From CAYWIT01 sp964458415 (GTDB lineage Bacteria; Pseudomonadota; Alphaproteobacteria; Micavibrionales; UBA2020): a stretch of 16,743 bases of DNA. The notes under the pieces were generated by a model, which saw nothing but the letters and a program-made list of their open reading frames with translations, ran no database searches and was not told the DNA's origin. The position numbers and the translations under genes were made by a program. The first letter of the stretch is position 1, and every line of letters starts with the position of its first letter. Positions 1 to 6,162 of the stretch are shown here, in pieces. The stretch lies in contig CAYWIT010000029.1 in assembly GCA_964458415.1 (NCBI GenBank), forward strand, positions 1 to 16,743, written 5' to 3'.

Positions 1-832
1 TTTTCACGTTCAGGCCGGCGAGCTTGTGATGCTCGGGGATGGCGCGGTTGACGTGATCGGAGAAAAGCAGATAGGGCTCGCCGGTTTCAATGCGCGCCGT
101 CAGGATACGGATCCACAGGGCCCGCGCCGAAATGCGGTCGATGACGCTGTTGTCCTTGGGCGAAAGCAGAGCCCATTCCTCGTCTTTTTCGACCGCGCGC
201 ATGAAAGCGTCGCTGATGACGATGCCATGGTGCAGGTTCAGCGCCTTGCGGTTCGGATCGCCGCCGGTCGGGCGGCGCAGTTCGACGAATTCCTCGATTT
301 CAGGATGATGCACGGGCAGATAGACTGCGGCGGAGCCCCGGCGCAGGCTGCCTTGCGAGATCGCCAGCGTCAGGCTGTCCTGCACGCGGATGAAAGGGAT
401 GATGCCCGAGGTTTTGCCGTTGCGGCCGACTTTTTCGCCGATCGAGCGCAGGTTGCCCCAGTAGGAGCCGATGCCACCGCCGCGCGACGCGAGCCAGACG
501 TTTTCGTTCCACAGGTCGACAATCCCGTTCAGGCTGTCATCGGACTCATTGAGGAAGCAGGAAATGGGCAGGCCGCGATCCGTGCCGCCGTTGGAAAGAA
601 CGGGAGTGGCGGGCATGAACCAGAGCTTCGAGATATAGTCGTAGAGACGTTGCGCGTGGGCGGAGTCATCTCCGTAAAACATCGCGACCCGGGCGAAAAG
701 ATCCTGAAAGGATTCGCCGGGAAGCAGGTAACGGTCCAGCAGGGTCGCCTTACCGAATTCTGTTAAATTGGAATCGCGCGCACGGTCAATCTGGACCTTG
801 GCGCCTTTCTCAAGCTGCGCAACATCAAACAT
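1..832 (-). CDS. nrdA: Ribonucleoside-diphosphate reductase alpha subunit (N-terminal part, cut by window edge)
   Basis: Catalytic large subunit of class I ribonucleotide reductase, which makes deoxyribonucleotides for DNA synthesis together with a beta (radical) subunit not in this window. The frame is open for 277 codons from the ATG at 832 to the window edge. Visible signatures are LTEFGKATLLDRYLLPGES near residues 23-41, the WFMPATPVLSNGG block (71-83), the redox-active Cys in PISCFLNES (C92), SRGGGIGSYWG (117-126) and DHVNRAIPEHHKLAGL at the edge. The start is supported by GGGGAGG at 841-847, nine bases upstream. Only about 20 residues precede the LTEFGKAT block, so there is no room for an N-terminal ATP cone; inhibition by dATP through that site should be absent unless it lies elsewhere. 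The C-terminal radical-transfer Tyr pair and shuttle Cys are beyond the edge. The family call is secure; whether nrdB follows cannot be seen. Confidence 0.95.
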   Translation of the reverse strand, partial: MFDVAQLEKGAKVQIDRARDSNLTEFGKATLLDRYLLPGESFQDLFARVAMFYGDDSAHAQRLYDYISKLWFMPATPVLSNGGTDRGLPISCFLNESDDSLNGIVDLWNENVWLASRGGGIGSYWGNLRSIGEKVGRNGKTSGIIPFIRVQDSLTLAISQGSLRRGSAAVYLPVHHPEIEEFVELRRPTGGDPNRKALNLHHGIVISDAFMRAVEKDEEWALLSPKDNSVIDRISARALWIRILTARIETGEPYLLFSDHVNRAIPEHHKLAGLNVK

Positions 833-942
833 GGATCGAGCCTCCCCGTAATACGTCATTGTTTTTTCTTTTTTTGTTTTTTATCGCTTCGAATTTCCCC
901 AGGAACTTTCAAAAACCCGCCCAAAATCCGGTAGTTAGCGCC

Positions 943-960
943 TGTGGAAAGTGGGGATAA
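943..960. promoter_or_regulatory. Two adjacent DnaA-box-like words in the nrdA leader
   Basis: On the minus strand TTATCCCCA (960-952) has one mismatch to TTATCCACA, and the neighbouring CTTTCCACA (951-943) has two. They sit about 25-40 bases downstream of the predicted nrdA start point. DnaA control of nrd genes is known in Escherichia coli and Caulobacter; its use here is inferred from sequence only. Confidence 0.35.
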
Positions 961-990
961 AGACACCAGACCTTGTACCCCACAGCGATC

Positions 991-1018
991 ATCATACCAA
1001 ATCTTGTGGCCCTGTCCA
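991..1018 (-). promoter_or_regulatory. Candidate sigma70-type promoter of nrdA
   Basis: Read on the minus strand, TGGACA (1018-1013, one mismatch to TTGACA) and TATGAT (996-991, one mismatch to TATAAT) are separated by 16 bases. Transcription would begin near 984 and give a leader of about 150 nt before the nrdA start codon. It is the best promoter match in this intergenic region. The -35 box lies inside a palindrome, so a bound regulator would compete with RNA polymerase. Confidence 0.5.
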
Positions 1019-1021
1019 CAA
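1004..1021. promoter_or_regulatory. Palindrome overlapping the nrdA -35 box
   Basis: TTGTGG and CCACAA form perfect 6-base arms around a 6-base centre. The right half extends to CTGTCCACA (1012-1020), two mismatches from the DnaA box TTATCCACA. The site covers the predicted -35 hexamer, a typical repressor position. It does not match the usual NrdR box (ACA-(A/T)-rich-TGT type), so the binding protein is unknown; DnaA or an unrecognised regulator are possible. Confidence 0.4.
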
Positions 1022-1029
1022 AATCGCCG

Positions 1030-1044
1030 TTAAAAAATTTTTAA
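1030..1044. promoter_or_regulatory. CtrA-type site TTAA-N7-TTAA upstream of nrdA
   Basis: TTAA (1030-1033), seven bases, TTAA (1041-1044), continuing as TTAACCAT, a perfect match to the CtrA consensus including the extended half-site. It centres about 53 bases upstream of the predicted nrdA start point. The spacer is AT-rich, which raises the chance of a random match, but three similar sites precede other genes here. Confidence 0.5.
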
Positions 1045-1311
1045 CCATGTCCCAGTTTTGGCTTGACGGCGGATGAATCCAAACAAATCCAGAGGCTTCA
1101 CAAATCTCCCTCACACGAAAAAAAATTCATGGAGGTTGGCTTCTGTATATCCGCGCAAATACAGGTATAAATTTTGATTTTCTCTTATAAAGATATGGCA
1201 ACGCATGAACGAAAACAAACGTACAAAACAGAATGCATAAGGGATATTTTTTTTCGTTTTGGGCGCGGGGTTATAAAAAAACTTTCAAATGTAATATTAT
1301 TACGATTTTGT

Positions 1312-1341
1312 TTGACTTTTGTGCGTCGCGTCATATATATT
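1312..1341 (+). promoter_or_regulatory. Strong candidate promoter of the 1390 gene
   Basis: TTGACT (1312-1317, one mismatch to TTGACA) is followed either by TATATA (1334-1339, 16-base spacing) or TATATT (1336-1341, 18-base spacing). A start near 1346-1348 would make a leader of about 42 nt whose first bases form the left arm of an inverted repeat. It is one of the best promoter-like sequences in the window. Confidence 0.5.
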
Positions 1342-1345
1342 AGCT

Positions 1346-1378
1346 TACGTTCAAAAAACAAAAACAACAGTGAACGTA
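1346..1378 (+). repeat. 8-base inverted repeat in the leader of the 1390 gene
   Basis: TACGTTCA (1346-1353) and TGAACGTA (1371-1378) are perfect inverted repeats 17 bases apart. The right arm touches the purine-rich GAGAG (1378-1382) that is the only Shine-Dalgarno-like sequence before the ATG at 1390. It could be an RNA hairpin limiting ribosome access, or an operator just downstream of the promoter. Confidence 0.4.
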
Positions 1379-1389
1379 GAGAGTGTATC

Positions 1390-1695
1390 ATGAAAAATAT
1401 CAATAATAATCAAAAGCTTCCCTTCGGGAAGCTGGTCGCGGCGTTCGTTCTTGCCACATTGGCAAACGAGTCGGTGCATTTCCACGAAACCCACAACCCG
1501 CATGGCAACCGGCGCGAAAGGATCGAAGAAATCCGTGCGCGTCTTTTCGAGAGCCGCCATCAGGACAGGTTTTCGACGCGGCGTCTGAACAGCGGGGGCG
1601 GGACGCCGGCACCGGCAGCAGGGCAGCATGCGGAAACGCTGGGCCGCCGCCGTATCGGGGCTGCGGATCATCACGGGTTATTGGCACGCCGCTGA
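1390..1695 (+). CDS. Small protein of unknown function upstream of pyk
   Basis: Predicted 101-residue protein that I do not recognise. It begins with a basic, Asn-rich tip (MKNINNNQK) and a short hydrophobic run (FGKLVAAFVLATLA, about 12-25), too short for a certain membrane anchor. A His/Arg/Glu-rich helical stretch follows (about 29-60) and then a Gly/Pro/Ala-rich tail. Codons after the first ten are GC-rich at third positions like the neighbouring genes, which supports coding. The frame is open back to 1174, but the upstream part is AT-rich and contains the promoter, so the ATG at 1390 is the likelier start; GAGAG lies about 7 bases upstream. The gene is 82 bases before pyk and could share its transcript. 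A stable hairpin lies within codons 9-15. Product existence is moderately sure, function unknown. Confidence 0.55.
   Translation: MKNINNNQKLPFGKLVAAFVLATLANESVHFHETHNPHGNRRERIEEIRARLFESRHQDRFSTRRLNSGGGTPAPAAGQHAETLGRRRIGAADHHGLLARR
1415..1433 (+). other. Compact hairpin inside the start of the 1390 gene
   Basis: AGCTTCCC and GGGAAGCT form a perfect 8-bp stem with loop TTC. No T-run follows, so it is not a rho-independent terminator. It sits 25 bases into the coding region, where a stable stem can slow translation or serve in early termination. It may instead follow from codon choice alone (KLPFGKL). Confidence 0.4.
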
Positions 1696-1777
1696 AAAAC
1701 CGTCGTTTTGCTGTTGCGTTGCCGCAAGTTTTCCTGCTTCTATGGGGAAAATTTTTCCAAGAGGGTGAAAAGACGCA

Positions 1778-3202
1778 ATGTCCCTGTTCAAACGCAACCG
1801 CAAGACCAAAATCGTCGCCACGTTGGGGCCGGCCTCCTCTTCGCCGGAAATGATCCGCAAGCTGTACGAGACGGGGGTGGATGTATTCCGCCTCAATTTC
1901 AGCCATGGCACGCATGAAGACCACGCCAAGAGACTGGCGGCGATCCGCGAGCTCGAGAAAGAAGTGGGACGGCCGATCGGCGTCTTCGCTGATTTGCAGG
2001 GCCCGAAGCTGCGGCTGGGGACTTTTAAAGACGGTTTTATCGATGTTGAAAAAGGCCTGCGCCTCACGCTGGACTCCAACCCGGCGCCGGGCAACCTGCA
2101 ACGGGTTTGCCTGCCGCATCCCGAAGTGCTGGAGGCGCTGGAGGTCGGTGCCGATGTGTTGCTCGACGACGGTAAAGTGCATCTGCACGTGGTTAAAAAA
2201 GGCGATGGCTTTGTCGAAGCGGAAGTTGTCGCGGGCAAACGCCTGTCCGACCGCAAGGGCTTCAATCTGCCCAACGTATTGCTGAAATCCTCGGTGCTGA
2301 CAGCGAAGGACCGGATCGATCTGGAAGCGGCCATCAAAATGGGCGTTGACTGGATCGCGTTGTCGTTTGTGCAGCGTCCCGAAGATGTGGCGGAAGCGCG
2401 CAAACTGATTGATGGCCGCGCCAAGGTGATCGTTAAAATCGAAAAGCCTTCGGCGATCGAGCATTTGCAGGCGCTGGTCGATATGACCGATGCGCTGATG
2501 CTGGCGCGCGGGGATCTGGGCGTCGAAATTCCGGCCGAACGCGTGCCGAGCGTGCAAAAACACGTCGTGCGCATGGCGCGGCAATCGGGCAAGCCGGTGA
2601 TTATCGCCACCCAGATGCTGGAATCGATGATTACCTCGCCGCGCCCGACACGGGCCGAGGCTTCGGATGTGGCGACGGCTATTTATGACGGCGCGGATGC
2701 CGTCATGCTTTCGGCCGAGACGGCTTCGGGCGAATACCCGCTGGAGGCGGTGTCGATCATGGGCCGCATCGCAGCCGACGTCGAGCATGACGACCTTTAC
2801 CGCAAGATTATGGATGCCGAGCATCCCGATCCGGACCAGACATCGCCCGACGCCATTACCTCGGCGGCGTCCTGGGTGGCGCAAACGGTTTCCGCGGCGG
2901 CGATTGTTAACTATACAACGTCCGGATCAACCACCTTGCGTACCGTGCGTGAACGTCCGGCGGTACCTATTCTCTGCCTGACGGAAAAACCGGATGTCGC
3001 GCGGCGATTGCAGCTGTCCTACGGCGTTTATCCCGTGCATACGCAGGATGTCGATAATTTTCAGGATATGGTTGACAAGGCCGTGCGGCTGGCGGGAGAA
3101 CACGGTCTGGCGCAAAAAGGCCAGCGGCTGGTGATTACGGCCGGTGTCCCTTTCGGCACGCCGGGCTCGACCAATATCCTGCGGGTTGCGTGGGTGGAAT
3201 AA
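1778..3202 (+). CDS. pyk: Pyruvate kinase
   Basis: Converts phosphoenolpyruvate and ADP to pyruvate and ATP in the last step of glycolysis, in the cytoplasm. The 474-residue length is typical of bacterial pyruvate kinases. Visible family motifs are KTKIVATLGPAS (9-20), RLNFSHG with the active-site Arg (38-44), ADLQGPKLRLG (71-81), IVKIEKPSAI with catalytic K220 and metal-binding E222, LMLARGDLGVEIP with D246 (240-252), and the long signature ATQMLESMI...PRPTRAEASDVA (277-299). Residues from about 350 form the C-terminal alpha/beta domain that carries the effector site in regulated enzymes; the effector cannot be told from sequence. The start is preceded by GAGGGTG about 9 bases upstream. The stop lies 3 bases from the convergent protease gene and no terminator separates them. 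Intact and ordinary. Confidence 0.97.
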   Translation: MSLFKRNRKTKIVATLGPASSSPEMIRKLYETGVDVFRLNFSHGTHEDHAKRLAAIRELEKEVGRPIGVFADLQGPKLRLGTFKDGFIDVEKGLRLTLDSNPAPGNLQRVCLPHPEVLEALEVGADVLLDDGKVHLHVVKKGDGFVEAEVVAGKRLSDRKGFNLPNVLLKSSVLTAKDRIDLEAAIKMGVDWIALSFVQRPEDVAEARKLIDGRAKVIVKIEKPSAIEHLQALVDMTDALMLARGDLGVEIPAERVPSVQKHVVRMARQSGKPVIIATQMLESMITSPRPTRAEASDVATAIYDGADAVMLSAETASGEYPLEAVSIMGRIAADVEHDDLYRKIMDAEHPDPDQTSPDAITSAASWVAQTVSAAAIVNYTTSGSTTLRTVRERPAVPILCLTEKPDVARRLQLSYGVYPVHTQDVDNFQDMVDKAVRLAGEHGLAQKGQRLVITAGVPFGTPGSTNILRVAWVE

Positions 3203-3205
3203 CTT

Positions 3206-4141
3206 TTACGCTTTGTGCAGCCACCAGTTGGTGCTGTTGATCGAGAAAATCGGCTTGTAGCGGTTGACGTCCTGCGCATAGCGGGCGCGCTTGTCCTGAT
3301 TGTCGAGGACAAAGGTGCCGTCTTCGGTATAGACGATCAGGATGGCGTGCGGAATATTCTTGATTTTGTCTTGCACGATCGCAATGCGCATCTGGTCGGC
3401 GGAGAAGCCGAGCGCGCGCAGCGAGGCGAATTTGGCAATCGCGAAATCCTCGCAATCGCCGCCCTTGCTGAAGAATTCGATCGGCGTCGCCCAGTAGTCA
3501 GACTTGCCGTAGTTGCGGTTGTCTTCGATATAACGCACCGAATTGATGTATTCGTTGACCCCCGCCACCTGATCGCGGACGGACAGTTTCTTCAGGCTCT
3601 GGATTTCTGTTTTCCAGACCTGTACGCGGGGGGAAGAAGATTGCGTGACCATCTGGTCTTCGAACTTCTTCATGACCGCTGTCCATTTTTTGAATGCGCT
3701 GATGTCGTTGGAACGGATTTCGGTCGTGCCAAATAGCTCGGGATAGGCAATAGACTGTTTTGACGGCTTGACAGCTGCCGGGGACATCGCCGCCGCCAGT
3801 TTGAATTGCGCGGTAACCCCGCCATCATCGGCGCGGGCCATGACCGGTGTCATGGTTTGCATCATCAGGGTCATGCCAGCCATCGAGGCTTTCAGGCACC
3901 ACTGTTCCGCCAGTTTGCGGTAAAGCTGGACGGCGGTCAGCGCGCCTTCGCGGATCAGGATTTTACCGAGGGGGTCCTTTGTCGTTTTCTGGATGTCGAG
4001 CGCTTTGTCGAGCTGGGGCTGGCTGATGACGCCGCTGGCCAGAAGGATATCGCCAAGGCGGGTGCTGCGGAAATTCTGGCCGATGCTGCGCATGAAACTG
4101 GCGGTCGCGCTGTTTTCGGCTATTTCTTTACTATGGTGCAT
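3206..4141 (-). CDS. MshEN (c-di-GMP-binding type) domain fused to LapG-like transglutaminase-fold cysteine protease
   Basis: Predicted 311-residue protein. Residues 27-51 (TRLGDILLASG, then L44, L49 and Q51) and 57-80 (PLGKILIREG, then L73, L77 and Q80) are two consecutive motifs of the MshEN family, whose members bind cyclic-di-GMP. A hydrophobic run (about 84-102) ends in ARA-DD, resembling a membrane segment or internal signal sequence with a signal-peptidase site. Residues about 130-311 are a bacterial transglutaminase-like cysteine protease (BTLCP) domain with catalytic C230 in GGDCEDFAIAK, H265 in NIPHAIL and D280 in FVLDNQ. LapG, the best-known relative, cleaves surface adhesins in the periplasm. 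ATG 4141 is preferred because AAGGA lies 9 bases upstream. In-frame alternatives are ATG 4186 and TTG 4258, with no good ribosome site. No adhesin or LapD gene is visible here. The architecture is clear; target and topology are inferred. Confidence 0.85.
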   Translation of the reverse strand: MHHSKEIAENSATASFMRSIGQNFRSTRLGDILLASGVISQPQLDKALDIQKTTKDPLGKILIREGALTAVQLYRKLAEQWCLKASMAGMTLMMQTMTPVMARADDGGVTAQFKLAAAMSPAAVKPSKQSIAYPELFGTTEIRSNDISAFKKWTAVMKKFEDQMVTQSSSPRVQVWKTEIQSLKKLSVRDQVAGVNEYINSVRYIEDNRNYGKSDYWATPIEFFSKGGDCEDFAIAKFASLRALGFSADQMRIAIVQDKIKNIPHAILIVYTEDGTFVLDNQDKRARYAQDVNRYKPIFSINSTNWWLHKA

Positions 4142-4187
4142 CTGTCGCCGTCCTTGCCGTTCAAAGATAGCTTTATTATTATCCATA

Positions 4188-4195
4188 ATGGTTAA
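4188..4195 (-). promoter_or_regulatory. CtrA-type extended half-site upstream of the MshEN-protease gene
   Basis: TTAACCAT on the minus strand, matching the extended CtrA half-site, 47 bases upstream of the preferred start at 4141. There is no second half-site at the canonical spacing, so this is weak on its own. If translation began at 4258 it would lie inside the coding region. Confidence 0.2.
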
Positions 4196-4240
4196 CAACT
4201 CGTGAATAAGGCCATCTTTTGGGGTTGTTTTTTTTTGCCC

Positions 4241-4269
4241 TTGAAAAAAATGAAGCAATATGTTAATAA
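4241..4269 (+). promoter_or_regulatory. Weak candidate promoter of hldE
   Basis: TTGAAA (4241-4246) and TAATAA (4264-4269) are 17 bases apart, in the AT-rich gap between the divergent protease gene and hldE. The -35 box is good and the -10 poor. Start would be near 4276, leaving a leader of about 30 nt. Confidence 0.25.
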
Positions 4270-4307
4270 AATAAACTTCCGTAACCTCCTGCGCAAGAAG
4301 TTTCTAA

Positions 4308-5783
4308 ATGTCTGAAAATGAAAAGCTTTTTGATATTCTGACGCGTTTCCCGACAGCCAGCGTGCTCTGTATCGGTGATGTCATGCTGGACCGCTTTGTT
4401 TATGGCGCGGTCGAGCGGATTTCGCCGGAGGCGCCTATTCCCGTTTTGCACGTAGAGCGTGAAAAAGCCATGCTGGGCGGGGCCGGTAACGTTGTGGCGA
4501 ATATTGCCGCTCTGGGCGCGCAGGCTGTTTTGCTTTCGGTTGTGGGGCAGGATGCGGCGGGGCAGGATGTTTCCCGGCTCTTGTCCGCGGCCGGAATTAC
4601 GGCGGCGTTGATTGACACGCCGGAGCGGCAGACAACGGTTAAAAGCCGTTTTGTCTGTGGCACGCAACAGGTTTTACGTGTGGATCGGGAAAAAACAGAG
4701 GCCATCACGGCTGACGTTAGGGAGGCGCTGCTTGCCCGCGCGGCGGCGCTGATTCCGGCGGCAGGGGCTGTCATCCTTTCCGACTACGGCAAGGGCGTTC
4801 TGACGGATGAGGTGATTGCCGCCATCATCGCCTTGGCGCAAAAAGCGGGCAAGCGCGTGATTGTCGATCCCAAGGGAACTGATTTCTCCCGCTATCGCGG
4901 GGCTGCGGCCGTGACGCCGAACCGTAAAGAGCTCGAACTGGCCACGGGAATGAAGGCGGCGACGGATGATGCCGTCCGGGCGGCGGCGATGAAGGTCATC
5001 GTCAACTGCGGTATTGAAAATGTTCTGGCCACGCGGAGCAAGGATGGCATGGCGTTGATTTCCACCGCGATGCCGCCGCTTTATATTCCCGCGCATGTTC
5101 ATGAAATCTACGATGTCTCCGGTGCGGGCGATACGGTTATTGCGACGTTTTCCACGGCGCTGGCGGCAGGGGCGGAGATGCCGGTTGCGGCCTGGCTGTC
5201 GAATATTGCCGCGGGCATTGTTGTCGGCAAACCGGGGACGGCGACGGCGCGGCCCGATGAAATTGAAAAAGTATTGCATGAGGGCCTGATGTCCGCCGCG
5301 CCCGGAAAAAAGGGGTTGCCGCAGGTGGCTTCCCGCGAGACGGCGGCGGAGCAATCCGAACGCTGGAAGATTCAAGGGCTGAAAGTCGGCTTTACCAACG
5401 GCTGTTTCGATCTGCTGCACCCCGGGCATTTGTCGGTTCTGCGTCAGGCCAAGGCCGCTTGTGACCGTTTGATCGTTGCGGTCAACAGTGATGCCTCGGT
5501 CCGACGGCTCAAGGGGCCGACGCGGCCCGTACAGGATGAAGTGGCGCGGGCGACGATTCTTTCCGCGCTGGAAATGGTGGATATGGTTGTCGTTTTTGAC
5601 GAAGACACACCGATAGAATTACTGAAAGCCATTCGTCCCGATGTGCTGGTCAAGGGCGGGCAGTATAAACTGGAAGAAGTGGTGGGCTATGACATCGTCA
5701 TGGCTTCTGGCGGCAAGATCGTCCGCGCCGATATGGAAGAGGGCTTCAGCACGACGAACACCATTGCAAAGATGGCCGGCTAG
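4308..5783 (+). CDS. hldE: Bifunctional heptose 7-phosphate kinase / heptose 1-phosphate adenylyltransferase
   Basis: Makes ADP-heptose for the lipopolysaccharide inner core: the N-terminal kinase phosphorylates D-glycero-beta-D-manno-heptose 7-phosphate at C1, and after dephosphorylation by GmhB the C-terminal domain adds AMP. Both domains are present in one 491-residue chain, as in classical HldE (RfaE). Residues about 1-325 are a PfkB/ribokinase-type kinase with the GGAGNVVANIAALGA block and DVSGAGDT (269-276, catalytic base D275). Residues about 358-491 are a nucleotidyltransferase with FTNGCFDLLHPGH (362-374, HxGH at 371-374), RPVQDE and the C-terminal EGFSTTNTI. The ATG has only a weak AAGAAG ribosome site. 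The gene shows the cell has a heptose-containing LPS. It ends 3 bases from the convergent gene at 5787 with no terminator. Confidence 0.97.
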   Translation: MSENEKLFDILTRFPTASVLCIGDVMLDRFVYGAVERISPEAPIPVLHVEREKAMLGGAGNVVANIAALGAQAVLLSVVGQDAAGQDVSRLLSAAGITAALIDTPERQTTVKSRFVCGTQQVLRVDREKTEAITADVREALLARAAALIPAAGAVILSDYGKGVLTDEVIAAIIALAQKAGKRVIVDPKGTDFSRYRGAAAVTPNRKELELATGMKAATDDAVRAAAMKVIVNCGIENVLATRSKDGMALISTAMPPLYIPAHVHEIYDVSGAGDTVIATFSTALAAGAEMPVAAWLSNIAAGIVVGKPGTATARPDEIEKVLHEGLMSAAPGKKGLPQVASRETAAEQSERWKIQGLKVGFTNGCFDLLHPGHLSVLRQAKAACDRLIVAVNSDASVRRLKGPTRPVQDEVARATILSALEMVDMVVVFDEDTPIELLKAIRPDVLVKGGQYKLEEVVGYDIVMASGGKIVRADMEEGFSTTNTIAKMAG

Positions 5784-5786
5784 GAA

Positions 5787-6092
5787 TTATTTCTTCTGGT
5801 GGCTGCAGGGCGTGCAGCGCACGACATCCTCGTCTTCCGTTTCATAGAACATGATCATCCCGCGCGCGATGGCCGCATCCAGATGCTCTTTCTTCATGCC
5901 TTTGAGAATGGCAGAACGGTCTGCCGCCATGATGATGACGTCGCGGGGGTTTTCAGGGCTGATTTTGAAAAATGCGGGGATTTCGACGCCGCAATCAAAG
6001 GCGGCCAGCTTGGGAACGAGAATCGTTATGCCGGTTCTGACCGCAAATAAAACATCGTATTCACTAATAATTTCAGGGGCTTGCTGTTGCAT
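5787..6092 (-). CDS. Conserved-looking small protein of unknown function
   Basis: Predicted 101-residue protein that I do not recognise. It has an acidic, mixed alpha/beta-looking sequence with hydrophobic patches (DVLFAVRTGITILVPKLAAF and DVIIMAADRSAIL) but no signal peptide or clear membrane segment, so it is probably cytoplasmic. The end reads VVRCTPCSHQKK, a CxxC followed by His, which could bind a metal or just be a reactive tail. The start is well supported by GAGGAAGAGGGAG just upstream of the ATG. It is convergent with hldE (3 bases apart) and divergent from the winged-helix gene at 6163, so the 70-base gap to 6163 must hold both promoters. No functional link to LPS synthesis can be claimed. 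Confidence 0.7.
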   Translation of the reverse strand: MQQQAPEIISEYDVLFAVRTGITILVPKLAAFDCGVEIPAFFKISPENPRDVIIMAADRSAILKGMKKEHLDAAIARGMIMFYETEDEDVVRCTPCSHQKK

Positions 6093-6150
6093 AAGGTCTC
6101 CCTCTTCCTCTTTACTGTATCCGAGTCTGTCTTAATAAATCCTTTTCATG

Positions 6151-6156
6151 TAAAAT
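6151..6156 (+). promoter_or_regulatory. -10-like box suggesting a leaderless start of the 6163 gene
   Basis: TAAAAT ends six bases before the ATG at 6163, and no Shine-Dalgarno sequence lies in the 20 bases upstream. If TAAAAT is the -10 box, transcription would start at or beside the ATG, giving a leaderless mRNA. No good -35 box is visible, so this is tentative. Confidence 0.25.
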
Positions 6157-6162
6157 AAACAC

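Larger units (their letters stand above)
833..1389. other. Gene-less regulatory region between nrdA and the 1390 gene
   Basis: A stretch of more than 550 bases with no convincing gene. The half near nrdA (about 940-1080) holds a minus-strand promoter, a palindrome, DnaA-box-like words, a CtrA-type site and one GANTC methylation motif (GAATC, 1075-1079). The half near the plus-strand gene (1140-1389) is very AT-rich and holds a strong plus-strand promoter and a leader inverted repeat. CTGTAT/ATACAG form a short inverted repeat near 1143-1164. AACGAAAA (1208-1215) and TTTTCGTT (1251-1258) form another with a long loop. An open frame runs from 1174 into the downstream gene, but its composition and the promoter inside it argue against translation of that part. 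Confidence 0.6.

Noticed and set aside
26..766. Plus-strand open frame opposite nrdA
   Set aside because: The minus strand encodes clear NrdA motifs without a stop to the window edge.
943..1021. DnaA-like words taken as a replication origin
   Set aside because: Only a few imperfect boxes, no dnaA, dnaN, parA or hemE neighbour, and they sit at the nrdA promoter, which explains them better.
1174..1389. 5' extension of the 1390 gene to TTG 1174 or ATG 1195
   Set aside because: AT-rich with unusual codon use, contains the best promoter and a leader inverted repeat, and lacks a ribosome site.
1415..1433. Stem-loop read as a rho-independent terminator
   Set aside because: The stem is perfect but no T-run follows and it lies inside a GC-rich open frame.
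1400..2884. Long minus-strand open frame (494 codons) opposite the 1390 gene and pyk
   Set aside because: It is the antisense shadow of pyruvate kinase, whose motifs are unmistakable on the plus strand. Its translation is His/Arg/Gln-rich with no family pattern.
4142..4258. Longer N-terminus of the MshEN-protease from TTG 4258 or ATG 4186
   Set aside because: Neither has a nearby Shine-Dalgarno sequence, whereas ATG 4141 has AAGGA at a good distance. ATG 4186 remains possible.
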